A DNA stretch of 64,000 nucleotides. It comes from Aliidiomarina maris (GTDB lineage Bacteria; Pseudomonadota; Gammaproteobacteria; Enterobacterales; Alteromonadaceae). A program made the translations under genes and the position numbers. Positions 33,825 to 42,210 of this stretch are shown in pieces (positions within the stretch are counted from its first letter, which is position 1; every line of letters starts with the position of its first letter). The DNA lies in contig NZ_PIPK01000004.1 in NCBI RefSeq assembly GCF_003987335.1, positions 1-64,000 on the forward strand. Reading direction: 5' to 3'. Below the pieces are notes generated by a model that was given only the letters and a program-made list of their open reading frames with translations, ran no database searches and was not told where the DNA came from.

Positions 33825-35174
33825 TTAACGGATACCCATGCGACGCAGGGCGTTGGTGCTAAAGTCGCTGCGACGAGGTGTAATGTCAAAGTTCATGTAC
33901 TGGCTTTCTTCGTTGGCAAGGCCTAGGGTGATGTAACGACCGTTATTTAAGTCGTATACCGATTCCATCGCCATCCAAGGCAGATCGTTGCCGTAGAATT
34001 GAATATGGTAGGCTTGCGAAATACGCCATAAGTCACCACGGCCATCATATTGGTCAATCACTGATGCTGTCCAAGTGTCTTCGTCGATGAAGAATGAACG
34101 ACGCGAGTAAATCATGCGCTCACCTTCTTTCAACGTCGCTTCTACGTGCCAAACACGGTGCAACTCGTAACGAGTATACTCTGGGTTTTCATGACCAGGC
34201 ATAATGATATCGCTGTACGACAAGTCGGTGTTCAAAAGCTTGTAGTTGTTGTACGGGATATACATTTCTTTCTTGCCGACTAATTCCCAGTTGTACTTGT
34301 CTGGAGCACCGTTGAACATATCTAACTGGTCAGACGTACGCAAACCGTCAGCTGCAGTACCTGGACCGTCATAGGCAACGTTTGGTGCACGACGCACACG
34401 GCGCTGACCTGCGTTGTAAATCCAAGCGCGGCGGCCTTCACGAACCTGATCAATGGTATCGTGAACCAGAAGTACGGTACCTGTTAAACGACCTGGGGCC
34501 AATACTTGCTGTAGGAAGTAGAAAAGTACGTTGTCATCGTTCGCATCACGGCCACCTTCAAGGTACTCAGGCCATACTAACAGCTCACGCAAGCGAACCG
34601 CTTCGAAGCGACCATTCGACTGCACTGGAATTTGCGCCACAGTACGTTCAACGGCACCGCCGCGGTAACGGGCCAGGTGGTTCCAAATGACTTCCAAGCC
34701 ATTTTCTGGAATTGGGAATGGGATAGCGACTTCGAAGTTCTCTAAGCCGTTACCGCCTTGCACTAATTCAGAACGGGTGGCATTACGCTTAATAATGTCA
34801 AAGATTTCTTGCGGATAAGTCGATGTACGGCGTGTTTCATACACCGGCATGTAGAAAGTGTCGTAACGCTCGAAAAGGGCAATCTGGCCTGGCGATAAGC
34901 GATCGCGGTGCTCGTCAAGGTTGTCACGGGTAATGGTATAAAGTGGCTCATCGTCAGCGAATGGATTGCGCGGACGGTTCACGTCTTCACCTGGACGTGA
35001 CAAACCACCGGTCCATTCTGGAATTCGACCATCTGCGCTACCAGCACGTTCTGCACCGATCGGTGTCAAATCGTTGCCAAGACGCGCAGCTTCCTGCTCT
35101 GACACTGCTGCATAAACGCTAGCTGACACCAGCGAAAGCGCCATTACACCAGCGGTTAATAGAGTTTTTCTCAT
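33825..35174 (-). CDS. DUF1329 family exported protein
   Basis: The 449-residue protein has a signal peptide (MRKTLLTAGVMALSLVSASVYA) followed by the DUF1329 opening SEQEAARLGNDLTPIGAERAG and IPEWTGGLS. The body is strand-rich with a LolA/LppX-like outline (QPRRVRRAPNVAYD type: GQRRVRRAPNVAYDGPG; EPEYTRYELHRVWHVEATLKEG type). DUF1329 proteins are thought to carry lipids through the periplasm for RND/MMPL exporters. Here it is divergent from a Ycf48-like and MMPL pair. The usual DUF1302 partner is absent from this window. AAGGACA precedes the ATG. Confidence 0.88.
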   Translation of the reverse strand: MRKTLLTAGVMALSLVSASVYAAVSEQEAARLGNDLTPIGAERAGSADGRIPEWTGGLSRPGEDVNRPRNPFADDEPLYTITRDNLDEHRDRLSPGQIALFERYDTFYMPVYETRRTSTYPQEIFDIIKRNATRSELVQGGNGLENFEVAIPFPIPENGLEVIWNHLARYRGGAVERTVAQIPVQSNGRFEAVRLRELLVWPEYLEGGRDANDDNVLFYFLQQVLAPGRLTGTVLLVHDTIDQVREGRRAWIYNAGQRRVRRAPNVAYDGPGTAADGLRTSDQLDMFNGAPDKYNWELVGKKEMYIPYNNYKLLNTDLSYSDIIMPGHENPEYTRYELHRVWHVEATLKEGERMIYSRRSFFIDEDTWTASVIDQYDGRGDLWRISQAYHIQFYGNDLPWMAMESVYDLNNGRYITLGLANEESQYMNFDITPRRSDFSTNALRRMGIR

Positions 35175-35489
35175 CGTCTTTGTCCTTGTTACTGTGCTTA
35201 TACTTGTTATAAGGGCTTCTTATAATCGCGTAAGCTACACCAAAAAATACCAAAATAAAATAAGCATTGCCTCACCTGCTTAGAATGAGAGCAATATTAC
35301 ATTTTTGCAACTATTTGTAAGACCAGAGAGTAAAACATAAGTTTCACATCCTTTACACTAGGCTCACCCGCTTTTAAGCCCCGTTAAATTTAATCCTTTT
35401 ATGAGTTTTTTTTAACTAAGGGGTTTTCAAACGCCTGTTAGACTATACAATCGGAGTTCACAGCGATATGGACGCCTCAGGAGATATAA
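35175..35489. other. Divergent intergenic region between DUF1329 and Ycf48-like genes
   Basis: These 315 bases are A/T-rich and hold no credible gene. They should contain the promoters of both divergent transcripts. A rightward -10-like TATACA lies near 35444, about 45 bases before the Ycf48-like ATG, but without a clear -35 box. No terminator or operator palindrome was recognised. Confidence 0.5.
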
Positions 35490-36620
35490 ATGAAGTGGAT
35501 CGCAATCTGTACAGCCTTGCTGGCTAGCTTTTCAGCACATGCGCAGCAAGCTGGCGACGATTACGACGTTATTTTTGCCCCATCCCCGCAAGCACAACGA
35601 GCGCAGCAAGGGGTTATGGTTGGGTTGAATCGATATTTAGACCAAACCATTGTTGTTGGGGCGTTTGGTACTATCTTGACCAAACAGGGGGAGCAGGATT
35701 GGCAGCAAGCCGAGGTGCCAACCAGTGTGTTACTCACATCAGCGCATTATGTCGATGCGAATACCATTTGGGTTTCGGGTCATGATGGCGTGTTGTTACG
35801 TAGCCAGGACGCTGGTGCAAGTTGGCAGCGCATGTTGGACGGCTTTCAGTTGCTCAATATAGAACTGGAGTGGTTACAAGAACGTGAAGCGACCTTGCTA
35901 ACGCGCATTGAAGACGCAGAAGATGACGATGAAGCGGCTGAGTATGAGTTTTTACTCGATGAACTCTCATTTCAAGTTCAGGCAGCTGAAATTCAGCAGG
36001 ACGTAGGTCCAACCAAACCATTATTTGATGTGTTGTTTACTGACGCTGAGCACGGTTTTGCGGTCGGCGCGTTTGGGATGTTGCTTGAAACCCACGACGG
36101 CGGCAGCTCATGGGCTATTGTCAGTGAGCGTTTAGATAACCCAACGGCATTTCACCTCAACAAATTAGTCAGCAATGACGCAGGCGATATTTTTGTTATT
36201 GCTGAAGCAGGCCAACTGTTTCGTAGCGACGACAATGGCGCTAGCTTTGAATTGTTAGATTCACCTTATCAGGGCTCGTTCTTTGGTGGTTTATTTGACC
36301 AACAAGGGCGCTTTTGGGTCTATGGTTTGCGCGGCAACGTATTTGTGTCTGAAGACAACGGGGACACCTTTAGTGCGCTCAGCTCAAACACACGATACAA
36401 CCTAAATGGCGGCACTTTAATGGCTGATGGCACCGTGGTGTTGGCAGGTCATTCGGGCACGTTAGTGTTTTTCGATCAAGACACGCTAGAGGCGCAACGC
36501 TTTGAGCACAGCAGTAACGTGCCGTTGAGTGGCGTACTACAAGATGCTGGCAGCGAGTTTATTTTGGTAGGCCGCGGCGGTGTCATGCAGTTCCTGTCCC
36601 CTCAAGTTCCAGCACGCTAA
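35490..36620 (+). CDS. Exported Ycf48-like/BNR-repeat beta-propeller protein
   Basis: The 376-residue protein has a signal peptide (MKWIAICTALLASFSAHAQQ) and repeats with Asp-box character (S-x-D-x-G-x-x-W): SQDAGASWQRML, THDGGSSWAIV, SDDNGASFELL and SEDNGDTFSAL. This gives a Ycf48/YCF48-like propeller, which in other systems is an assembly or scaffold factor. An unusual acidic coiled coil (about 125-170, with EREATLLTRIEDAEDDDEAA) is inserted between the first blades. The gene is 12 bases upstream of the MMPL transporter gene, so it is probably a periplasmic partner of it. Confidence 0.82.
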   Translation: MKWIAICTALLASFSAHAQQAGDDYDVIFAPSPQAQRAQQGVMVGLNRYLDQTIVVGAFGTILTKQGEQDWQQAEVPTSVLLTSAHYVDANTIWVSGHDGVLLRSQDAGASWQRMLDGFQLLNIELEWLQEREATLLTRIEDAEDDDEAAEYEFLLDELSFQVQAAEIQQDVGPTKPLFDVLFTDAEHGFAVGAFGMLLETHDGGSSWAIVSERLDNPTAFHLNKLVSNDAGDIFVIAEAGQLFRSDDNGASFELLDSPYQGSFFGGLFDQQGRFWVYGLRGNVFVSEDNGDTFSALSSNTRYNLNGGTLMADGTVVLAGHSGTLVFFDQDTLEAQRFEHSSNVPLSGVLQDAGSEFILVGRGGVMQFLSPQVPAR

Positions 36621-36632
36621 AAGGATTCCGTA

Positions 36633-38993
36633 ATGAGTGATAGCCAAGTTAAATTCTCTCAGGGTCGAGCTTCCGTGGCTGAGAACCTGTTATTTCGTTT
36701 TCGCGCGGGGTGGCTAGTTGGGTTTGCGGTGATTACCGCCTTCTTACTGTATAACGCCATGCAGGTTCGTCCGGACGCCAGCTTTAACAAGATGATTCCG
36801 GAAAACCACGAGTTCATTCAGAACTTTTATCAGTATCAGGATGATTTATCCGCGTTAGGTAATGCCATTCGGGTGTCGGTAGAAACCACAGAAGGCACAA
36901 TTTTTGACGCTGAGTACCAAGACATTTTGCGTCAAGTGACCGATGAATTGTCGTATATCGCGGGAGTGAATCGCTCGCAAATTCGTTCGATTTGGACGCC
37001 AAACGTGCGCTGGTCAGAAGTAACCGAAGAAGGCTTTGTTGGCGGCCCCGTGATTCCTGATAGTTACGACGGTAGCCAAGAGAGCTTGGAGCAGTTGCGT
37101 CAAAACGTATTGCGTTCAGGTGAAGTAGGTAACCTAGTCGCGAACAATTTCCGCTCGGCATTGGTGTACGTGCCGCTTAGCGAGATCAATCCTGAAACTG
37201 GCGAACAACTAGACTATGCTGAGTTTTCGCAGAACTTAGAGCGCTTAGTACGTGAGCAGTACAGCTCCGATACCATTAATATTCAGATTGTTGGTTTCGC
37301 GAAAGTCGTCGGCGATCTAATCGAGGGCGCCAACCAGGTTGGTATGTTCTTCGTGTTTGCGATGATCATCACTTTTGTGATGCTGTTCTTATACAGTCGC
37401 TGCGTTCGCAGCTCACTTATTGTACTGAGCTGTTCAATTATCGCGGTAATCTGGCAGTTGGGTATCATTCACTTGATTGGTTCTGGTATTAACCCGTATT
37501 CGATGCTGGTACCGTTTTTGGTGTTCGCAATTGGTGTCAGCCACGGCGTGCAAATTATCAATGCGGTGATGGCAAATCGTGCTGACGGTGCGGATAAAAT
37601 GTTGGCTTCGCGCTATGCATTCCGCGGCTTATATGTTGCGGGTCTCACCGCGCTGGCGTCAGATGCGATTGGCTTTACGACCTTGATGGTGATTGACATC
37701 GCGGTGATCAAAGAGCTTGCGATTGCCGCTAGTATTGGTGTGGCCGTCATTGTGCTGACCAACTTAGGTTTATTGCCGATTCTGACGTCTTATTTAGATG
37801 TATCGAAGCGTGGTTTGCAGTACCAAGAATCTAAGCGTCATGCTAAGCACCCAGTGGTGGCAACGTTTACTCGCTTCGCTACGCCGCGTTGGGCGATGGG
37901 AGCAGTGGCTGTTTCACTGGTGCTTGCGATGTTCGGCTTGTGGAAAGGTCAGTATCAGGAAATCGGTGATCTGGACAGCGGTGCGCCTGAGTTGCGTCCG
38001 GATTCGCGCTATAACCTTGATAACGCTTTTATGGTGGAAAACTATAGCGCGAGCACGGACATTTTCGTGGTCATGGCGGAAACCCAACCAGGTCAGTGTA
38101 TTGCCTATAACAATATGGCGCTGATGGATCGCTTCCAATGGCACATGGAAAACGTGGATGGCGTGCAAGCGGTTCGCTCTATTGTCTATGCATCTAAAAT
38201 GGGCATGGCCGGCACCAATGAAGGTAACCTGAAGTGGTATAGCGTGAATCGCGACGATTTCGTGATTAATGCCTCGATTTCCCAAGCGCCAAGTGGCTTG
38301 ATGAACCAAGAATGCTCGATGGCACCGATCGTTATCTACTTGAATGACCACAAAGCGCAGACCCTGAACCGGGTAGTTGAGGAAGTACGGGCGTTCTCGA
38401 CAGAGTTCCCGACTGAAGAGCTCGATTTCTTGATGGCAGCGGGTAATGCTGGTATCGAGGCGGCGACCAACAAGGTCATCGAGACCGCGCAAATTGAGAT
38501 GCTCATTTGGGTGTACAGTGTGGTTATCGCACTGTGTCTGTTAACTTTTAGAAGCATTCGCACTGTGCTGTGTATCGTGCTGCCATTGATGTTTACCACC
38601 ATTATGAGCCAAGCGTTGATGGCGACCCTAGGTATAGGGGTTAAAGTGGCGACGTTGCCGGTGATCGCATTGGGTGTCGGTATCGGTGTCGATTACGGTA
38701 TTTATATCTACAGCAAAATGCGTGAAGCGTTGCGTGAAGGCTTGTCGCTGCTTGAAAGTTACGAGTACGCGCTAACCAAAACGGGTAAAGCGGTTGGCTT
38801 CACAGGGCTTACTCTCGCTATCGGTGTCGCTACCTGGATTTGGTCACCAATTAAATTCCAGGCAGACATGGGTATCTTGCTAACCTTTATGTTTATTTGG
38901 AACATGCTGGGGGCACTGATCTTGATCCCTGCATTGGCACACCTGCTGCGTGTTGGCCCGAAAGATGCCAACAAAGGTACAGACAAAGCGTAG
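36633..38993 (+). CDS. MMPL/RND-superfamily transporter
   Basis: The 786-residue inner-membrane protein has two halves, each with one helix, a large periplasmic loop and a helical bundle. The first membrane bundle includes FVFAMIITFVMLFLYS and GINPYSMLVPFLVFAIGVSHGVQ, and the second includes LPVIALGVGIGVDYGIYIYSKM with the Asp used for proton coupling in the family. MMPL proteins export lipids or hydrophobic compounds. The neighbours (Ycf48-like and DUF1329) support an envelope-lipid role. An AAGGATT site precedes the ATG. Confidence 0.9.
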   Translation: MSDSQVKFSQGRASVAENLLFRFRAGWLVGFAVITAFLLYNAMQVRPDASFNKMIPENHEFIQNFYQYQDDLSALGNAIRVSVETTEGTIFDAEYQDILRQVTDELSYIAGVNRSQIRSIWTPNVRWSEVTEEGFVGGPVIPDSYDGSQESLEQLRQNVLRSGEVGNLVANNFRSALVYVPLSEINPETGEQLDYAEFSQNLERLVREQYSSDTINIQIVGFAKVVGDLIEGANQVGMFFVFAMIITFVMLFLYSRCVRSSLIVLSCSIIAVIWQLGIIHLIGSGINPYSMLVPFLVFAIGVSHGVQIINAVMANRADGADKMLASRYAFRGLYVAGLTALASDAIGFTTLMVIDIAVIKELAIAASIGVAVIVLTNLGLLPILTSYLDVSKRGLQYQESKRHAKHPVVATFTRFATPRWAMGAVAVSLVLAMFGLWKGQYQEIGDLDSGAPELRPDSRYNLDNAFMVENYSASTDIFVVMAETQPGQCIAYNNMALMDRFQWHMENVDGVQAVRSIVYASKMGMAGTNEGNLKWYSVNRDDFVINASISQAPSGLMNQECSMAPIVIYLNDHKAQTLNRVVEEVRAFSTEFPTEELDFLMAAGNAGIEAATNKVIETAQIEMLIWVYSVVIALCLLTFRSIRTVLCIVLPLMFTTIMSQALMATLGIGVKVATLPVIALGVGIGVDYGIYIYSKMREALREGLSLLESYEYALTKTGKAVGFTGLTLAIGVATWIWSPIKFQADMGILLTFMFIWNMLGALILIPALAHLLRVGPKDANKGTDKA

Positions 38994-39018
38994 GGCTTGA
39001 TTGCTAACGCCAAACGTT

Positions 39019-39048
39019 AAAAGGCCACTTCGATGAAGTGGCCTTTTT
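39019..39048 (+). terminator. Rho-independent terminator (bidirectional)
   Basis: AAAAGGCCACTTC and GAAGTGGCCTTTTT form a long stem around GAT between the MMPL transporter and the convergent sbcB gene. Symmetric A and T runs allow use on both strands. Confidence 0.9.
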
Positions 39049-39078
39049 ATTTACTGAGTTTTACTTTTATAATTTTGT

Positions 39079-40515
39079 TTAAAGGCTTTGAATGTATTCA
39101 GCCAATGCTTTCAAAATAGCCATGTTACGGCTGTTTTGCTGATTTACTTCCGCCAAGTGTTCTAACTTTAATACAAAGTCATCCACACTGAGCCCACCCG
39201 GGTAGCCGTGCATTAAGCGTTCCTGGCAAAACCGGCGCCATTTTTGCTGTTCTGCGTGGGAAAGGGTGTGGCCAAAGTTACGTGCTCGGTAGCGAAATAA
39301 CATGTCGGGTAAGCGCGCATCGTCCCATGGCAGCGCTAAGCTTCCTAGTTGGTCTGGGTGGCTGCCTCGAATCATCTCCATTTGACTTTTCGCTTGCTGC
39401 GAGAAGAATGGACCTGAATATAATGCGGCATCGACATCGTCATCCGTGGGCGCAGGTGGTTCGGCTAACTGAAACACCTGTAATAGGTTGTCACGCAGTT
39501 CGTGGTTATCGATCAACGTTTGTCTTGCTTGCATCGCAGCGGCCCAGTCGAGCCCGAATGTCTCGGCTCGGCTCGCTTCAAGTGTGCTTGCAGGCGCAAT
39601 AAATGGGCACTTGTTGGTGCTAATTGTGACTAAACCAGGGCGAGCAATACCTTGCTCCTGCAAGTCGGCTTTGCGCGTGTAAAGCGCCTCGCGTATTGCC
39701 TCGGGGCTATGGATACGCCAGGCATTTGGGTCATTATCGAGACGCCATGCAATGACGGTATTGGCTTGAGATGGGTGGTGCGCGAGGGGCAACACCCAAC
39801 TTACATTACCTTGCTCGGTGCCATAATGCGCACTAATGTGCACCAGTGGTTTGGCTTGTACTAACGCCTCGTCAAGCAACTGAGCGACTGCGGCTTTACG
39901 TCGCTTTTGATAGTAATAATCGTAGAGTCGAGGTTGCGCTTGCTTAATTCGCTGCGCCATCCCGATGGTCGCGTAGACATCGGACATCGCGTCATGGGCT
40001 TGGGTATGCGCGATGCCATTCGCTTGGCTTAAAAGCTCCAATTTAAAGCTCACTTTATCATCCACTTGCGGCCACTCAATGCCGTCAGGACGCAGTGCGT
40101 AACACGCGCGAACTAAGTCGACTAAATCCCACCGGCTATTATCGTTCTGCCAGCTGTACGCATAGGGGTCGTAAAAATTACGATAGAGCATAAAGCGCGT
40201 CATCTCATCGTCAAAGCGTAGGTTGTTGTAACCGGCGATGGTTGTGCCTGGGGTGCTAAACTGCGCATGGATGAGCGCCGCAAACTCAGCTTCTATCAAG
40301 CCTTCACGACGTTGCTTTTGTGGGGTGATACCAGTAATTAAACAAGCTTCAGGGTGAGGCAGGTAATCTGGTGCTAACTGACAATATTCAACCAGCGGTT
40401 CGCCGATAATATTTAACTGTTCGTCCGTACGGACCCCCGCAAATTGGCTGGGGCGGTCAACGCGCGGATTGGCGCCGCCCGCTTCAAAATCATACCAGTA
40501 TAAAGTTTTTGTCAT
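39079..40515 (-). CDS. sbcB: Exodeoxyribonuclease I
   Basis: The 478-residue exonuclease digests single-stranded DNA 3' to 5' in recombination and mismatch repair. The DEDDh active site is seen in YWYDFEAGGANP (Asp and Glu), the FDDEMTR region and AHDAMSDVYATIGM (His and Asp). RPSQFAGVRTDEQLNIIGEP and CLITGITPQ match E. coli ExoI. A central SH3-like domain and a C-terminal helical exonuclease-I domain (PLAHHP onward, and FRYRARNFGHTLS) follow. It is a single-gene transcript. Confidence 0.95.
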   Translation of the reverse strand: MTKTLYWYDFEAGGANPRVDRPSQFAGVRTDEQLNIIGEPLVEYCQLAPDYLPHPEACLITGITPQKQRREGLIEAEFAALIHAQFSTPGTTIAGYNNLRFDDEMTRFMLYRNFYDPYAYSWQNDNSRWDLVDLVRACYALRPDGIEWPQVDDKVSFKLELLSQANGIAHTQAHDAMSDVYATIGMAQRIKQAQPRLYDYYYQKRRKAAVAQLLDEALVQAKPLVHISAHYGTEQGNVSWVLPLAHHPSQANTVIAWRLDNDPNAWRIHSPEAIREALYTRKADLQEQGIARPGLVTISTNKCPFIAPASTLEASRAETFGLDWAAAMQARQTLIDNHELRDNLLQVFQLAEPPAPTDDDVDAALYSGPFFSQQAKSQMEMIRGSHPDQLGSLALPWDDARLPDMLFRYRARNFGHTLSHAEQQKWRRFCQERLMHGYPGGLSVDDFVLKLEHLAEVNQQNSRNMAILKALAEYIQSL

Positions 40516-40657
40516 TGCAAATAGAGTCTTAGCATCAGTGATTCAATTCATAGGATTAGCATACCATCGCACGGGTGTTGTACGCGAGGCACAATCATGT
40601 CCATAATGAAACTGAATAGAATGTAACTGAGTTAAGTAATTGAATGAAGGGAACCCA

Positions 40658-41701
40658 ATGACGTTAGCACATAAAATAACGACCTTAACAGTGACCATAG
40701 GCCTTGGCCTTAGCCCTATGTGGCAAACCGTTGCAGCCGACGATGCGCCAATCGCCATCGCTATTCATGGTGGCGCAGGCACAATTACTCGCGACAATAT
40801 GAGCCCTGAGCGTGAAGCTCAATTTGAAGCAGCATTAACCCACGCAACTGAAGTGGGGTATAAGATTCTGCAGGCAGGTGGTAGCAGTCTCGATGCTGCG
40901 ATCGCGGCGGTGCAGTCAATGGAACGTGATGCGTTGTTCAATGCAGGCGTTGGCGCGGTGTACACCTTTGATGGTGGCCACGAATTGGACGCCTCAATTA
41001 TGCGCGGCGACACCCTGGATGCAGGTGCCGTTGCTGGTGTACGAACTATTGAGAGCCCGATACAGCTTGCCCGTGATGTGATGGAACGGTCTCGCCATGT
41101 GATGTTAAGTGGTGAAGGCGCAGCAGAATTCGCCCGCGAGCTTGGTTACGCAGAGGTCGACAATGACCATTTTAACTCTGAACACCGTTATCAACAGTTA
41201 CAAGAGGCGTTGGAGCGGTTACAACAAAGCTCGACTACGGGCGACCAGATTGCGCTGGTTGATTGGGACCCTGCATTCAATATGGGCACCGTGGGTGCGG
41301 TCGCCCTTGATCGCGATGGCAACTTAGTCGCCGCCACATCGACTGGTGGGATGACCGCGAAGCAATATGGCCGAATTGGCGATTCGCCCATTATTGGTGC
41401 TGGTACATGGGCAGATAACCAAAGCTGTGCAGTGTCTGCAACCGGTCACGGCGAGTATTTCATTCGCTATCATGTGGCCGCTGATATCTGTGCGCGGGTT
41501 AAGTATCAAGGCCAAAGTATTGAAGAAGCAGGCGATGCAGTGATTCACGATGTATTAGTGGCAGCGGGCGGCACTGGCGGGGTGATTATTATTGACGCGC
41601 AAGGCAATATCCACATGCCGTTCAACACAGAGGGGATGTACCGTGCCAGCCAGAGTTCGTCTTCGCCATTGGACGTTAAAATTTATCGCGACGAGGAGTA
41701 A
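40658..41701 (+). CDS. Exported isoaspartyl peptidase/L-asparaginase (Ntn-hydrolase)
   Basis: The 347-residue plant-type asparaginase carries an N-terminal signal peptide (TLTVTIGLGLSPMWQTVAADD). The core begins IAIAIHGGAGTI. The autocleavage and nucleophile Thr is in FNMGTVGAVALD (about residue 210), and the beta-chain ends in GGTGGVIIIDAQGN. These enzymes cleave beta-aspartyl dipeptides and asparagine after splitting themselves into alpha and beta chains. The signal peptide implies periplasmic work, for example on isoaspartyl peptides. The ATG at 40658 after AAGGGA is preferred to the TTG at 40640. Confidence 0.9.
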   Translation: MTLAHKITTLTVTIGLGLSPMWQTVAADDAPIAIAIHGGAGTITRDNMSPEREAQFEAALTHATEVGYKILQAGGSSLDAAIAAVQSMERDALFNAGVGAVYTFDGGHELDASIMRGDTLDAGAVAGVRTIESPIQLARDVMERSRHVMLSGEGAAEFARELGYAEVDNDHFNSEHRYQQLQEALERLQQSSTTGDQIALVDWDPAFNMGTVGAVALDRDGNLVAATSTGGMTAKQYGRIGDSPIIGAGTWADNQSCAVSATGHGEYFIRYHVAADICARVKYQGQSIEEAGDAVIHDVLVAAGGTGGVIIIDAQGNIHMPFNTEGMYRASQSSSSPLDVKIYRDEE

Positions 41702-41706
41702 CACAT

Positions 41707-42132
41707 ATGCCGTTACGTTCATTAAAAGTGGCTGATTATATGAGTCGCCACCCTGCGGTGTTAAAACCTAGCATGCCAATTGAAGAGGCTGTTGCACGGT
41801 TGATTGATGCGCAGTCGATCGGTGGCCCCGTGATTGATGATCTTAAGCAAGTGGTGGGTTTTTTATCTGAGCAGGATTGTTTAAAAATGATGCTGGAGGG
41901 CACTTACCATAATGAGCAATCGGCAACGGTCGCTGACTGTATGAGTGCGCAGGTGTTGAGTGTCAACATGGACATGGCGATTGTCGATTTAGCTCAGCAG
42001 TTTGGCGCTAATCGGCCTAAGGTGTATCCGGTGGTCGATTATCAACAAAAGTTGGTCGGTGTCATAAGCCGTAGCCAAGTGTTGAAAGCGATTCATTTGC
42101 ACCTAAAAGATGCATTTGCGAACCATGCTTAG
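41707..42132 (+). CDS. Paired CBS-domain protein
   Basis: The 141-residue protein consists of two CBS motifs. The first reads VADYMSRHPAVLKPSMPIEEAVARL with GGPVIDD, the second VADCMSAQVLSVNMDMAIVDLA with YPVVDYQQKLVGVISRSQVLKAI. Free-standing CBS pairs bind adenosine nucleotides and often regulate a partner. It begins five bases after the asparaginase stop, so the two genes are probably co-transcribed. Confidence 0.88.
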   Translation: MPLRSLKVADYMSRHPAVLKPSMPIEEAVARLIDAQSIGGPVIDDLKQVVGFLSEQDCLKMMLEGTYHNEQSATVADCMSAQVLSVNMDMAIVDLAQQFGANRPKVYPVVDYQQKLVGVISRSQVLKAIHLHLKDAFANHA

Positions 42133-42210
42133 TTAATTTGCAGCGTTCATGTTTGGCGACAACTGCGCTTGGCTGTTAAAATAGCGCTAAGTAGTTAAAA
42201 TAGGTCATTC

